The notes beneath the pieces were generated by a model. It did not search any database. It was not told the DNA's origin and saw nothing but the letters and a program-made list of their open reading frames with translations. Below are positions 55,156 through 63,106 of a stretch of 64,000 nt of DNA, in pieces. Position numbers and translations under genes: made by a program. The stretch is from Candidatus Avedoeria danica (GTDB taxonomy: Bacteria > Chloroflexota > Anaerolineae > Epilineales > Epilineaceae). The stretch spans positions 62,001 to 126,000 of the forward strand of contig JADJCV010000002.1 of assembly GCA_016703025.1 (NCBI GenBank), in the 5' to 3' direction. Position 1 is the first letter of the stretch, and every line of letters starts with the position of its first letter.

Positions 55156-57543
55156 ATGCCGAACCCATTCACGAACCGCCTCGTCCCCCGGTTGCGCATG
55201 AAGCTGCGCCACACAGCAATCCCCGTGCCGTCGCCGCGCCCGATCGGCCAGCTGATCTTCGTGGCCGGGATCGTCGTCGGCCTCACCCTCCGCTCGCCCA
55301 CCGAAGCCAACGCGGCAACGCCGATCGGTGCGCCGTCGGTCCTGCCCCCGCCCACCGCGTCGCCGCCGCCCGTGCATGGGATCGTCGTCAATCGCAGCCG
55401 CGAGGCGGTCGACGGCGCGGCGCTCGACGCGCTGTTCCAGGCGCGGATCGGCACGCCGCGCGGCCTGGACGGCCTGTTGTTGATCCAGGATGGTTGCGGC
55501 GACGACCCCGAGAGCGCGCTCGATGCCGGCCTCGTCGAGCACGGCGCCGCCCAGCGGGCGGGCGAGATGTACAACGACACCGTCGCTTGGCTGATCTGCC
55601 GCGATTCGAGCTACACGACGTTCACCTACGCTGTCGACAATCCTCTGGCGCGCTACCTCGACCCGCCGTCCGTCAGCGCGGCGATGGCCGGCGGGATGGC
55701 GACCGGTGACGTGACCGCCGCCGCAGCCGCGGGCCTATCAGCCGTCGCGGCGCAGCTCGAGCGCGCGCCCGCCGGCCTCAACGCCCGCCCGACGCCCGTG
55801 CCGGCTCCGACACCGGCGCTGCTGCCCGACACGGCCGACGAGCCGTCGATCGCGGCGACGCTCGTCTGGGTCCTGCTGGGTTCGTCCGCGCTCGGCGTGC
55901 TCCATTGGCTCAACCGCCGCCGCCGCACCGCCGACGAGGCCGGGGCCGCACCCGAGCCCCCGGCTGTTCGCGAGCTCGATGCCCAGCTCGCGCTCGTCGC
56001 GCAGCGCCTCGTGACGGACAGCCCGACCCTCGACCGTGTCAGCCATGCCCTCGAACCACTCGGCGACCGGATGCGGGTCATGCTCCTGCGGCGCCACCAG
56101 TCGATGGTCCATCGTGCGGAGGCTTTGGCCCGGGACGCCGAAGTTGTCGGTCACCTGCGGGCGGCCGGGGAGCTCCCTGACCGCGGCGAGGAGGGCCAGC
56201 AGCGGATCGAGGACCTGCTGGTCGAGGCGCGGGCCCTCGGCGTGTACACGCGGCAGCTCGAGCGCGAGGCCCAGCGTGCTGCCCGCCTCCACGAGGGCGC
56301 CGATGCGCTGCTCGAGGAGGCCGAACAGGCGATCGCCGCCGCCTGTACGAGCTATGACGCCCTCCGGCTGGCGTCGGCCATGGACGCCCGGCGCCTTCCG
56401 CCCGGCGAGACCGCTTTCGCCGTCCCGGCGGTGTGGTTGGCCGGCGCCCGCGATCGCGCCGCGGCCGGCGCGGCGCTCGATGCCGGCTGCCGGGCCGACG
56501 ATGCGATCGACCTTGCCGCCCGCATCCTCCGTGTGGCCCGCCGGCTGCGCCGAACCGAAGCGGCCGTGGCCGACGTCAGGCGGCGCTTCACGGCGCTGCA
56601 CGCCCACGCGCCCGCGTCGTGGGCCGACATCGTCGGCGACGGTGCTGAGGCCGAGGCAAGCCTCGATGCAGCTGCCGCCGGCCTCGATGTGGCCTTGTCC
56701 GCCCCGTTCGCCGACCTCGGCGCCGACGCGGCTGCCGGTCTCGCCGCCGGCCTTGCCGCCGCGGCACAGGAGTTGGCGCGGGCACGCCAGCTGTTGGCTG
56801 CCATCGACGCCCGGGCGCGCCACCTCGAGGCGGCCAAGGCGGTCGTCGTCGAGCACCGGGCCGCGTTGCGTGCCGACCTCACCGCGGCGCAGGAACGACT
56901 CTCGACCGCTCCGGCCGCGGTGCGCACGGTGTTGGCTGGAGCGGCCGAAGCGGCACAACAGGGCGATGCGGCGGCCGACGCCACGCCGCCGGACTGGGCT
57001 GCGGCCGTCGAGCGCTGGGCGACGGCCGCGCGAGCGCTCGGCGCAGCCGCGGCGGACGTCCCGGCCGACATCGGGGCGCCGGACCTGATGGATCGGGCGG
57101 TCGCCCTGGCACGCATCGCGGCGCACGGTGCGGTCGATCGGGCCGACCGCTTCGTGGACGCCCATCGCCGGGACTGCGCGCCGACCGCGGTGCGCCGCAC
57201 GCTGGCCGCCATCGCCCAACTGCGTGACGCCGACCGGGAACGCGAACGACGGGCCGCACCGGCAGACGTGGCCGAGGGCTACCTCTTGGCGATGCGCACG
57301 GCGGGGGCGGCGTTCGACATGCTGGCGGCCGACGTGCGCAAGGCGGAGCGTCGGCGGGTCGGATGGCTGCCGCGCGGTCAGGGCGTCGTGACGGTGGCGG
57401 CGATGGCGGGCGTGCATCGGATCCATCCGTTCCCGGGGCGACTCGGCCCGTGGGAGCCGCTGCGGACGGGCGCGGCCGGACAGCGACCGGGCGCGTGGGG
57501 CGCGCTTTCCCCGGGCATCGACGGGCGTCCGACCGGCTGGTGA
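55156..57543 (+). CDS. exported TPM-like domain protein with membrane segment and coiled coil
   Basis: The 795-residue product has an N-terminal hydrophobic segment (about residues 30-46), a periplasmic-type domain (about residues 75-190) with MYNDTVAWLICRDSSYT and DPPSVSAAMAGGMATGD that resembles the TPM fold (DUF477) and a Pro-rich linker. A membrane segment follows (about residues 234-255, VLLGSSALGVLHWL) with an RRRR stop-transfer, then about 500 residues of Ala/Leu/Arg/Glu-rich helix, probably coiled coil. The ATG at 55156 is taken as start; 55198 is another candidate. No enzyme motif was seen. It is divergent from rpoD. Confidence 0.65.
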   Translation: MPNPFTNRLVPRLRMKLRHTAIPVPSPRPIGQLIFVAGIVVGLTLRSPTEANAATPIGAPSVLPPPTASPPPVHGIVVNRSREAVDGAALDALFQARIGTPRGLDGLLLIQDGCGDDPESALDAGLVEHGAAQRAGEMYNDTVAWLICRDSSYTTFTYAVDNPLARYLDPPSVSAAMAGGMATGDVTAAAAAGLSAVAAQLERAPAGLNARPTPVPAPTPALLPDTADEPSIAATLVWVLLGSSALGVLHWLNRRRRTADEAGAAPEPPAVRELDAQLALVAQRLVTDSPTLDRVSHALEPLGDRMRVMLLRRHQSMVHRAEALARDAEVVGHLRAAGELPDRGEEGQQRIEDLLVEARALGVYTRQLEREAQRAARLHEGADALLEEAEQAIAAACTSYDALRLASAMDARRLPPGETAFAVPAVWLAGARDRAAAGAALDAGCRADDAIDLAARILRVARRLRRTEAAVADVRRRFTALHAHAPASWADIVGDGAEAEASLDAAAAGLDVALSAPFADLGADAAAGLAAGLAAAAQELARARQLLAAIDARARHLEAAKAVVVEHRAALRADLTAAQERLSTAPAAVRTVLAGAAEAAQQGDAAADATPPDWAAAVERWATAARALGAAAADVPADIGAPDLMDRAVALARIAAHGAVDRADRFVDAHRRDCAPTAVRRTLAAIAQLRDADRERERRAAPADVAEGYLLAMRTAGAAFDMLAADVRKAERRRVGWLPRGQGVVTVAAMAGVHRIHPFPGRLGPWEPLRTGAAGQRPGAWGALSPGIDGRPTGW

Positions 57544-57567
57544 CGTCGCGGCAGCAGCGCCGCGCGC

Positions 57568-57610
57568 TTGTCCCGGCGTTGTCCGCGATTTGTCCACATG
57601 TTTGTCCACA
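57568..57610 (+). promoter_or_regulatory. cluster of four DnaA-box-like sites
   Basis: TTGTCCCGG (57568), TTGTCCGCG (57579), TTGTCCACA (57590) and TTGTCCACA (57602) form a series with 11, 11 and 12 bp spacing, all on the + strand. The last two equal the high-GC DnaA box. There is no AT-rich unwinding element or dnaA/dnaN gene nearby, so regulatory use or DnaA titration is more likely than oriC. Confidence 0.5.
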
Positions 57611-57695
57611 ACGAGGGGTGCCGTTGCCGCCGCGCAGTCGGACGCTACCGGTTGTGGTCGGCCTTAAGACGCTCGCAGGCGACGGATGAACGCCT

Positions 57696-57725
57696 TTGTT
57701 GCCTCGTCGGCAGGCGTGGTACCTT
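57696..57725 (+). promoter_or_regulatory. candidate promoter of the pentapeptide gene
   Basis: TTGTTG at 57696-57701 and an extended -10 TGGTACCTT at 57717-57725 with an 18-bp spacer. The -10 ends 51 bases before the ATG at 57777. Confidence 0.45.
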
Positions 57726-57776
57726 CGACCCCCAGCACGCGCCGCCGCCCAGGAATCCGCTGAACGGAGCCACGAG

Positions 57777-59186
57777 ATGACGTATCCGACGCTGGTGCTC
57801 CCTGCATCGAGCCCGACCCCGGTAACCGTGCTGCCCGGTCGGCGGCAGCGGCATGCGGCGTCGTGGCCCGAACGCGGCCGTTCGGCGTTGGCGGTTCGGC
57901 TGGCCGAGCTGCCGCCGGAGGAGCGTGCCGGCGCCGTCGTGGCCGCCTGCGACTCGGGTGAGCCGCTCGATTTGGCGTGCGCCGACCTGCGGGGGATCGA
58001 TCTCTCGACGCGCGGAGTGTTGTTGCTGCGCCGAACGGGCGGACTGGCTCCGCTTTCCCTCGCCGGGGCCGACCTCAGCGGGGCGTCGTTGTGCGGCGCC
58101 AACCTGCGGGGTGTTCGACTGCGCGAGGCGCGCCTGGACGGCGCGGTTCTGATCGGCGCCGACTTGGCGGGTGCCGACTTGGCGTGCGCCAGCCTCCGCC
58201 ACGCCCAGCTGACCGGTGCGGACCTGTCCAGGGCGGACCTCTCGTTCGCCGACTGCCGCGGGGCGTCGCTCCTCACCGCCAACCTCAGCTCGGCGGTGGC
58301 CACGGCCATCGACCTGCGCGAGGCGCTGCTTCACGCGGCCGTGCTCTGCCGCGCCGGCCTGCGCGGCGCCGACCTCCGCTGGAGCCGCCTCGAAGGCGCC
58401 AGCCTGGCGCACGCGGATCTGCGCGGCGCCCGGTTCGGCGGCGCGCTCCTCGCAGGCAGCAACTTCGCGTATGCGCACGTCGATGAGGCCACCGACTTCG
58501 GCTACGCCTTCGTCGGGCGGGCGCGATTCGACGGCGTCGCGCTGCAGCGCTCGCACCTCGGCGACGGGATCGGCGAGGAGCTGCGCGACCTCGTCGCGGC
58601 CCGCGATGCGTTCCAGTCGCTGCGGCGGACGTTCGAGGCCGAAGGGCGGTTCGGAGACGCCCGTTGGGCGCACGTCCGCGCTTGCCGCATGGCCACGGCC
58701 AGCCACCGCCCCGACCGCGCGCGCCGCTACTGGATCAAGGACTGGACGATCGACTGCGCATCGACCGCGCATGCCTCGCCCGCCGCCGCGACCTCCGCGC
58801 CGGCGCGGCTGCGGCGCGCGGCGTGCGGCGCCGTGAAGCACGTCAAGCACACCTGTCTGTGGGCCGCCGGCCAGCTGAGCGGCCTGACCACGGCGTACGG
58901 CACGAGCTACGGCCGGCTCATGCTCACGTTGACGGGGGTCTGGGTGCTCTTCGCGGTCTACTATCAGTCGGCCGGCCGGATCCTCGACCTCGATCACGGC
59001 GTCGCCGGCACCGGCTGGCTCGCCAGCCTTCGCCTCTCGGCGGCGTCGCTCACCCCGATCGATGCCTATCCGCTCGTCGCGTCCGCGCCCGGCGCGCAGT
59101 GGGTGGCGACGATCGAGGGAGCGATCGGGGTGATCCTGTTCGGTGCGCTGGGTTATGTGAGCGCGTCGCGGGTTCGGCGGGGTTGA
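57777..59186 (+). CDS. pentapeptide-repeat protein with C-terminal membrane segments
   Basis: The 469-residue protein has a long run of A(D/N)LxG-type pentapeptides (about residues 58-255; LAGADLSGASLCGANLRGV is typical), forming a square right-handed helix. A helical DARWAHVRACRM segment follows, then two membrane segments (about residues 379-400 and 441-463). This domain order (repeats, linker, membrane pair) is that of pentapeptide proteins with ion-channel-like ends. CGGAG lies about 8 bases before the ATG. Function unknown; DNA gyrase-mimic activity is unlikely because the protein is membrane-bound. Confidence 0.88.
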   Translation: MTYPTLVLPASSPTPVTVLPGRRQRHAASWPERGRSALAVRLAELPPEERAGAVVAACDSGEPLDLACADLRGIDLSTRGVLLLRRTGGLAPLSLAGADLSGASLCGANLRGVRLREARLDGAVLIGADLAGADLACASLRHAQLTGADLSRADLSFADCRGASLLTANLSSAVATAIDLREALLHAAVLCRAGLRGADLRWSRLEGASLAHADLRGARFGGALLAGSNFAYAHVDEATDFGYAFVGRARFDGVALQRSHLGDGIGEELRDLVAARDAFQSLRRTFEAEGRFGDARWAHVRACRMATASHRPDRARRYWIKDWTIDCASTAHASPAAATSAPARLRRAACGAVKHVKHTCLWAAGQLSGLTTAYGTSYGRLMLTLTGVWVLFAVYYQSAGRILDLDHGVAGTGWLASLRLSAASLTPIDAYPLVASAPGAQWVATIEGAIGVILFGALGYVSASRVRRG

Positions 59187-59217
59187 GCCTGCACGCAGCC
59201 TCGCGTCCGTGATTCGG

Positions 59218-61530
59218 TTATCGCCAGGCCACCGGTAGGTACAGCGTACGGCCGTTCGTGGAAGACGCCGCCGTCGCGGTCGGCATCCCCATCGTGGGCA
59301 TCGGCGGTGCCTGGCGCGTCAGCGTTGGCCCTGGGGTGGCCGAGGCCAGCGGCATCGGCTCCTCGGGGCCTTGCACGCCCGGATCGACGTACTGCAGGAA
59401 GTACTCGGCGCCCGGCCGGATCACGTACAGGTAGAGGCGGTCGCCGGCGCGCAGGTTGAAGCCCGGCAGGTCGACGGCGAAGCGTCCGTCGATTCCGGAC
59501 AGCACGGTGGCCGAAGTGGCGCCGCGGTCCGGGTCGGCCGGCTGCACGAGGACGACGACGGCGTGGATGGGCGGGGCGCTGCCCGTCACGCGGTCCGCCA
59601 GCACGTCGGCCTGCCACGTCACGGGTGCTACCGTGACGTCGGTGGTCTCGCCGCCGACGCCGAGCCGCAGCTGCGTGCCCAGCGGGATGCCGTCGGGGTA
59701 GAGATCGGCCCAGTCGATCTCCCAGTAGGGCAGCCGGTCGAGCTGCGACGGCTGCGCCACGGCGGATCGGTGGGCGCTGCTGTGCGCGCCCGAAGCGAAC
59801 GTGATATCGACCGCCGTCCCGCCCGTCGCCCGCCCGAAGGCGTTGGACTGCGTCACGCCGATGCCCGACAAGGGCCGATCGACCCAGCGCAGGACGGCGC
59901 GCACCCGCCCGGTGTCGGCGACGAGCCGGCCGTAGCGCGCCGGGCAGCCGGTGCCGGCGCAACGCAGGGCATAGCGGCCGTCCGCCGCTGCCCGAGCCTC
60001 GAGCGTGATGGACGGCGAGGCGACCTGGCGGACGGCGAAGTAGTCCGGTTCGTCGCTGAAGATCGTGGCGCGGAGCGCGGCCCCGGGCGGCGCATCGCCT
60101 TGGAGGAGCGCACCGCCCTCGGCGACGACGGCGGTGACGCGCGGGACCGTCAGCACGAAGGGCTCGCCGTCCGAGGGTGTGAGCGTGACGGCGTCGCCGG
60201 GCGCGAACATCGTCGGCTGGCCCGATCGATCGTACACCTCGGCCTCGAAGCGGCCGTCGATCTCGAGGGGGATAATGCGGGTGGCCGGTGGGCGGCCGTC
60301 GGCCGGGGTGTGGGTGACCGTGACCTCGCCGCGGCCGGCGACGTAGCCGCGCAGCGCGTTGCCCCACAGATCGACCTCGGCCTGCGGCACGCGGCCCGGC
60401 ACCTCGTATGCCGTGCCGCCGCCCATCCAGGCGAGCGTGAACGCGACGGCGTCGGGGGCGAACGGGAGCGACGGAAAGGCGATGTCGTACCGCCCGTCGC
60501 CGCCCGCGACGGTCCGGCCGGCGGTGTCCGTTGCGGCCTCGCTCGATCGGGCGGTGACGACGACGCGCGCCCCGGCCGGGGCGCGGCCGGCCACGCGGCG
60601 GGCGTCGGGATCGATCACGGCGGTGACGTCCGGCAGCGTCTCCTCGACGACCGTCCGCCCACCGACGATCAGCGCGACGCGGTCGCCGGGCAGGGGTTGG
60701 AACGTGCCGTTCTCCGGCCGGCCGCCGCGCAGGAGGATGACGACGAACAGTCCGGCCGCCACCGGGATCGGTGCGCCGCTGCGCGCGATCTCCGTGCCGA
60801 GTTCGTCCACAACGGCCACCTCCGGCCGCGCGTCGGCGTTCGCGCGCACGACCGCGGTGAAGCGGGCCGGCGAGACGTTGACGAAGGGCGGCGCGAAGGC
60901 CAGGGCGAAGAGGTTCTGCTCCGCATCGGTGAAGGCCGCATAGCCCCACGTGCCGGGTGCGAGGTCCATCGTCCCGGCCAGCTCGGCGCGGTACTTCCCG
61001 TCCAGGGCGGGCGCGACGACGGACGGTGCCGGCTGCATCGGCCCGTACAGCGTTTCGTCGCGCGTGACGACGACGTACACGCCGAGCGTCGGCGGCACGG
61101 TGCCGCTGACGACATCGCCGTCCACGTCGACGTCGGCGGTGATACGCGGCACGACGACGGACGTCGTCCGGCCGTCGACCTCGACCACGACGGTGTCGCC
61201 GGGATCGGCCGTGATGTACTCGGCCGGCTCCATGGCCGCCGTGCGCAGCGGCATGACCCAGCGGCCGTCCGCCGGCCGGTCGCCCGCCGCGTCGACCACG
61301 ATCTTGACCGCGCCGTCCGCACCGACGAGCCGCACCGCCGGCCGGCCCGGCGTCTCGGTGCGGACGACGATGTACGGGGCGAAGAGGGCGATCTCGAGCT
61401 TGGGCGCGCCGGGCGTCTGCGCGCTCGCCCGGCGGGCCGGCGACGCGCCGGCGCCGACGGCCAGCGCGGCGAGCGCGATCGTCGCGGCGATCCAGGTGGG
61501 GGTGGTCGGGCGGGCGGATCGGTGCGGCAT
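59218..61530 (-). CDS. secreted protein of four beta-sandwich-like modules
   Basis: The 770-residue exported protein (signal about residues 12-37) contains four copies of a strand pattern: ITADVDVDGDVVSGTVPP (about residue 128), VTAVIDPDARRVAGRAP (about 300), VTAVVAEGGALLQGDAPP (about 462) and VTWQADVLADRVTGSAPP (about 635). The modules are therefore about 160-175 residues long. A Pro/Thr linker and the C-terminal motif TLYLPVAWR close it. GAGG lies 8 bases before the ATG. Modules resemble carboxypeptidase-regulatory or Ig-like adhesion domains. No enzyme motif was seen. It is convergent with the pentapeptide gene. Confidence 0.72.
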   Translation of the reverse strand: MPHRSARPTTPTWIAATIALAALAVGAGASPARRASAQTPGAPKLEIALFAPYIVVRTETPGRPAVRLVGADGAVKIVVDAAGDRPADGRWVMPLRTAAMEPAEYITADPGDTVVVEVDGRTTSVVVPRITADVDVDGDVVSGTVPPTLGVYVVVTRDETLYGPMQPAPSVVAPALDGKYRAELAGTMDLAPGTWGYAAFTDAEQNLFALAFAPPFVNVSPARFTAVVRANADARPEVAVVDELGTEIARSGAPIPVAAGLFVVILLRGGRPENGTFQPLPGDRVALIVGGRTVVEETLPDVTAVIDPDARRVAGRAPAGARVVVTARSSEAATDTAGRTVAGGDGRYDIAFPSLPFAPDAVAFTLAWMGGGTAYEVPGRVPQAEVDLWGNALRGYVAGRGEVTVTHTPADGRPPATRIIPLEIDGRFEAEVYDRSGQPTMFAPGDAVTLTPSDGEPFVLTVPRVTAVVAEGGALLQGDAPPGAALRATIFSDEPDYFAVRQVASPSITLEARAAADGRYALRCAGTGCPARYGRLVADTGRVRAVLRWVDRPLSGIGVTQSNAFGRATGGTAVDITFASGAHSSAHRSAVAQPSQLDRLPYWEIDWADLYPDGIPLGTQLRLGVGGETTDVTVAPVTWQADVLADRVTGSAPPIHAVVVLVQPADPDRGATSATVLSGIDGRFAVDLPGFNLRAGDRLYLYVIRPGAEYFLQYVDPGVQGPEEPMPLASATPGPTLTRQAPPMPTMGMPTATAASSTNGRTLYLPVAWR

Positions 61531-61576
61531 CGCGGGCCTCGCATGGGGGCAATCCGGTTGCTACGACACGGCCGGA

Positions 61577-61585
61577 ATCGTAGCA
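61577..61585 (-). promoter_or_regulatory. extended -10 element of the modular protein gene
   Basis: TGCTACGAT on the minus strand, 46 bases before the ATG at 61530; matches the TGnTACnnT pattern found at several genes in the window. Confidence 0.4.
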
Positions 61586-61685
61586 CGGGCCTGAGCCGGT
61601 CGGCGCGGGCGGTGTCTGTTCGACCACGCCGGCCTGCGCCACGTCGCAACGGCGCTACGTGGCTACGTCGCCACACCGACGCCCG

Positions 61686-62285
61686 TCAGCCGAACCGCGG
61701 GACGAACCGCCCCGTCCGTGCCGCGTAGTCCGCGTACGCGCTGCCGAACTCGGCGCGCATCGTCGCCTCCTCGCGCCGGGTGCGCACGAGGAGGATGGAC
61801 GTGAGCGGGACGGTCCAGAGGGCGGCGATGACGAGGTTGCCGGTCATGAGGAAGTACGCGGCGGCGATGATGTAGAACGTGGTGTACATCGGATGGCGCA
61901 CGTATCGGTACGGTCCGTCGGTCACCAGCGTGTGGCCCTCGCGGACGTGCAGGACGGAGTGGAAGTTATCGCCGAGCGTGCGCTGGACCCACCACAACAA
62001 GGCGAGGCCGCCGATGCCGAGCGCGACGCCGGTTGCGCGGGCCGCGGTCGGCATCGGCACGTCGGCGAAGGCGAGGATGCCGGGGCGCACGAAGTACGCG
62101 GCGATGAGGGCCAGCATCGGCAGGCCGAGGGCGAGGCGGAGCCACATCGCCCACTGCGGTTCGAGCAGGCGGGCGCCCGTGCGGGACGGGGCGGTCTTTG
62201 CGAACCAGTAGAAGCGGATGGCGGCGAAGGCGAGGAACTGGAGGACGAAGGCGATGTGGACGAGGGGGGCGGGGTTCGATTCCAT
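61686..62285 (-). CDS. isoprenylcysteine-carboxylmethyltransferase-like membrane enzyme
   Basis: The 199-residue polytopic protein (about five membrane segments) has the family's AdoMet-binding C-terminus: GPYRYVRHPMYT (about residues 124-135) and EEATMRAEFGSAYADY (about residues 173-188). Members methylate small membrane substrates, not necessarily isoprenylcysteine. AAGGAG lies 8 bases before the ATG. A perfect 18-bp palindrome like a DtxR/IdeR box is 49 bases upstream, suggesting metal-dependent control. Confidence 0.82.
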   Translation of the reverse strand: MESNPAPLVHIAFVLQFLAFAAIRFYWFAKTAPSRTGARLLEPQWAMWLRLALGLPMLALIAAYFVRPGILAFADVPMPTAARATGVALGIGGLALLWWVQRTLGDNFHSVLHVREGHTLVTDGPYRYVRHPMYTTFYIIAAAYFLMTGNLVIAALWTVPLTSILLVRTRREEATMRAEFGSAYADYAARTGRFVPRFG

Positions 62286-62333
62286 GACGGGGCTCCTTGA
62301 GGCGATGTGGACCGGGTGAGGCGGACGCAGTTA

Positions 62334-62351
62334 ATTTAGGCGAGCCTAAAT
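62334..62351. promoter_or_regulatory. DtxR/IdeR-like palindromic operator
   Basis: ATTTAGGC-GA-GCCTAAAT, a perfect 8+8 palindrome, fits the TTAGGnnnnCCTAA core of DtxR-family iron or manganese repressor sites. It is 49 bases upstream of the methyltransferase ATG; on the minus strand TAAATT overlapping its edge could be the -10. Confidence 0.55.
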
Positions 62352-62755
62352 CGCGGGCAAGTATGGCGTGCGGGGGAGGCGGAGTCAAGCGGCACGGGGC
62401 GGGGGTCGAGGGCTGGGGGGGGGGGTGCGGGGTGCGGGGGCGACGTGGGGCTGCCATGCTTGGGTGGGGAACGGGGCGTCTGAATCCGGTGTCCGACGTC
62501 GTGGCACCGCGGGCGCACTACGCGTCCACCGCGAGCGCTGCGTGCCCGATGCGTGGCGCTTGGGCGCTGCCGTGTGCGGGGCGGAACGGGCGTTGCGTGC
62601 CGCTCTGGCGACTGGCGACACAGTGATGATGAGGTGCGCCTGACCGGCAAAGTTGCAGAATTTCTCAATTGAAGAGTCAAGAGTCGATCGACAGAGATTA
62701 CAGAGAGCACGTCGCGCGTTTGCAGAGCAATCGTTGCGGGGTGTTCAGAAAGCGC
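62352..62755. other. intergenic region without a supported gene
   Basis: About 400 bases. The first half is very G-rich with purine runs; open frames there are low-complexity Arg/Pro/Ala and overlap each other on both strands. The second half (from about 62640) is noticeably richer in A and T than the rest of the window, matching the two genes to its right. I see no conserved motif or hairpin. Confidence 0.5.
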
Positions 62756-62784
62756 TTGACAGGCATCACCAATTGTGATACCTT
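62756..62784 (+). promoter_or_regulatory. strong sigma-70 promoter
   Basis: TTGACA (62756-62761), 17-bp spacer, TACCTT (62779-62784) preceded by TG, so both -35 and extended -10 are present. Start expected near 62791. It drives the 31-codon ORF and probably the secreted-protein gene beyond. Confidence 0.65.
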
Positions 62785-62824
62785 GGCACGGCTCAGTGGT
62801 GTTTTCAGAGCGACAGGAGTGCCG

Positions 62825-62920
62825 ATGCCAGACGAACGAAGCTCGGTTCGAACTACATGTCCTGAACTGAAAACTACATGTCCTGAACTGAAACTGAGGA
62901 TGGCTGACCGACCGCGGTAA
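62825..62920 (+). CDS. 31-residue peptide with duplicated TTCPELK
   Basis: ATG at 62825 with AGGAG 5 bases upstream and a strong promoter about 40 bases before. The peptide contains TTCPELK twice in direct succession, encoded by a perfect 21-bp tandem repeat (62852-62872, 62873-62893), then a basic tail. The stop TAA lies in the loop of the next hairpin. It may be a regulatory leader peptide (Cys codons) for the downstream Cys-containing secreted protein, or a small secreted or signalling peptide. There is no signal sequence. Confidence 0.5.
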   Translation: MPDERSSVRTTCPELKTTCPELKLRMADRPR

Positions 62921-62965
62921 CGATCGGCCAGCCGGCTGCCCTGGTGAGCTTGCAGCGCAAGGCAG
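62902..62965 (+). ncRNA. two leader hairpins before the secreted-protein gene
   Basis: Hairpin A: GGCTG-A-CCGA (62902-62911) pairs with TCGG-C-CAGCC (62924-62933), with the stop codon of the 31-codon ORF in its loop. Hairpin B: CTGC (62936-62939) with GCAG (62962-62965) around CTTGC-AGC-GCAAG. The untranslated leader continues to 63107. The layout resembles an attenuator or riboswitch-type leader; no known class was matched. Confidence 0.35.
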
Positions 62966-63106
62966 ACTGGTTCACATGTTGGCACACGGGCCCGTTCCCG
63001 TCAATCCGGGCCGCTTGCTGCTGCACCTCCATGCCTCGCTGGGGTCGCCTTCACCCAGGCCCGGTTCGCTTTCCCGCGGACCGACCCCCCATGGAGGTGT
63101 TGTCAA

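Noticed and set aside
57568..57610. Chromosomal origin
   Set aside because: The DnaA-box cluster has no AT-rich region and no dnaA, dnaN or gyr genes nearby in the window.
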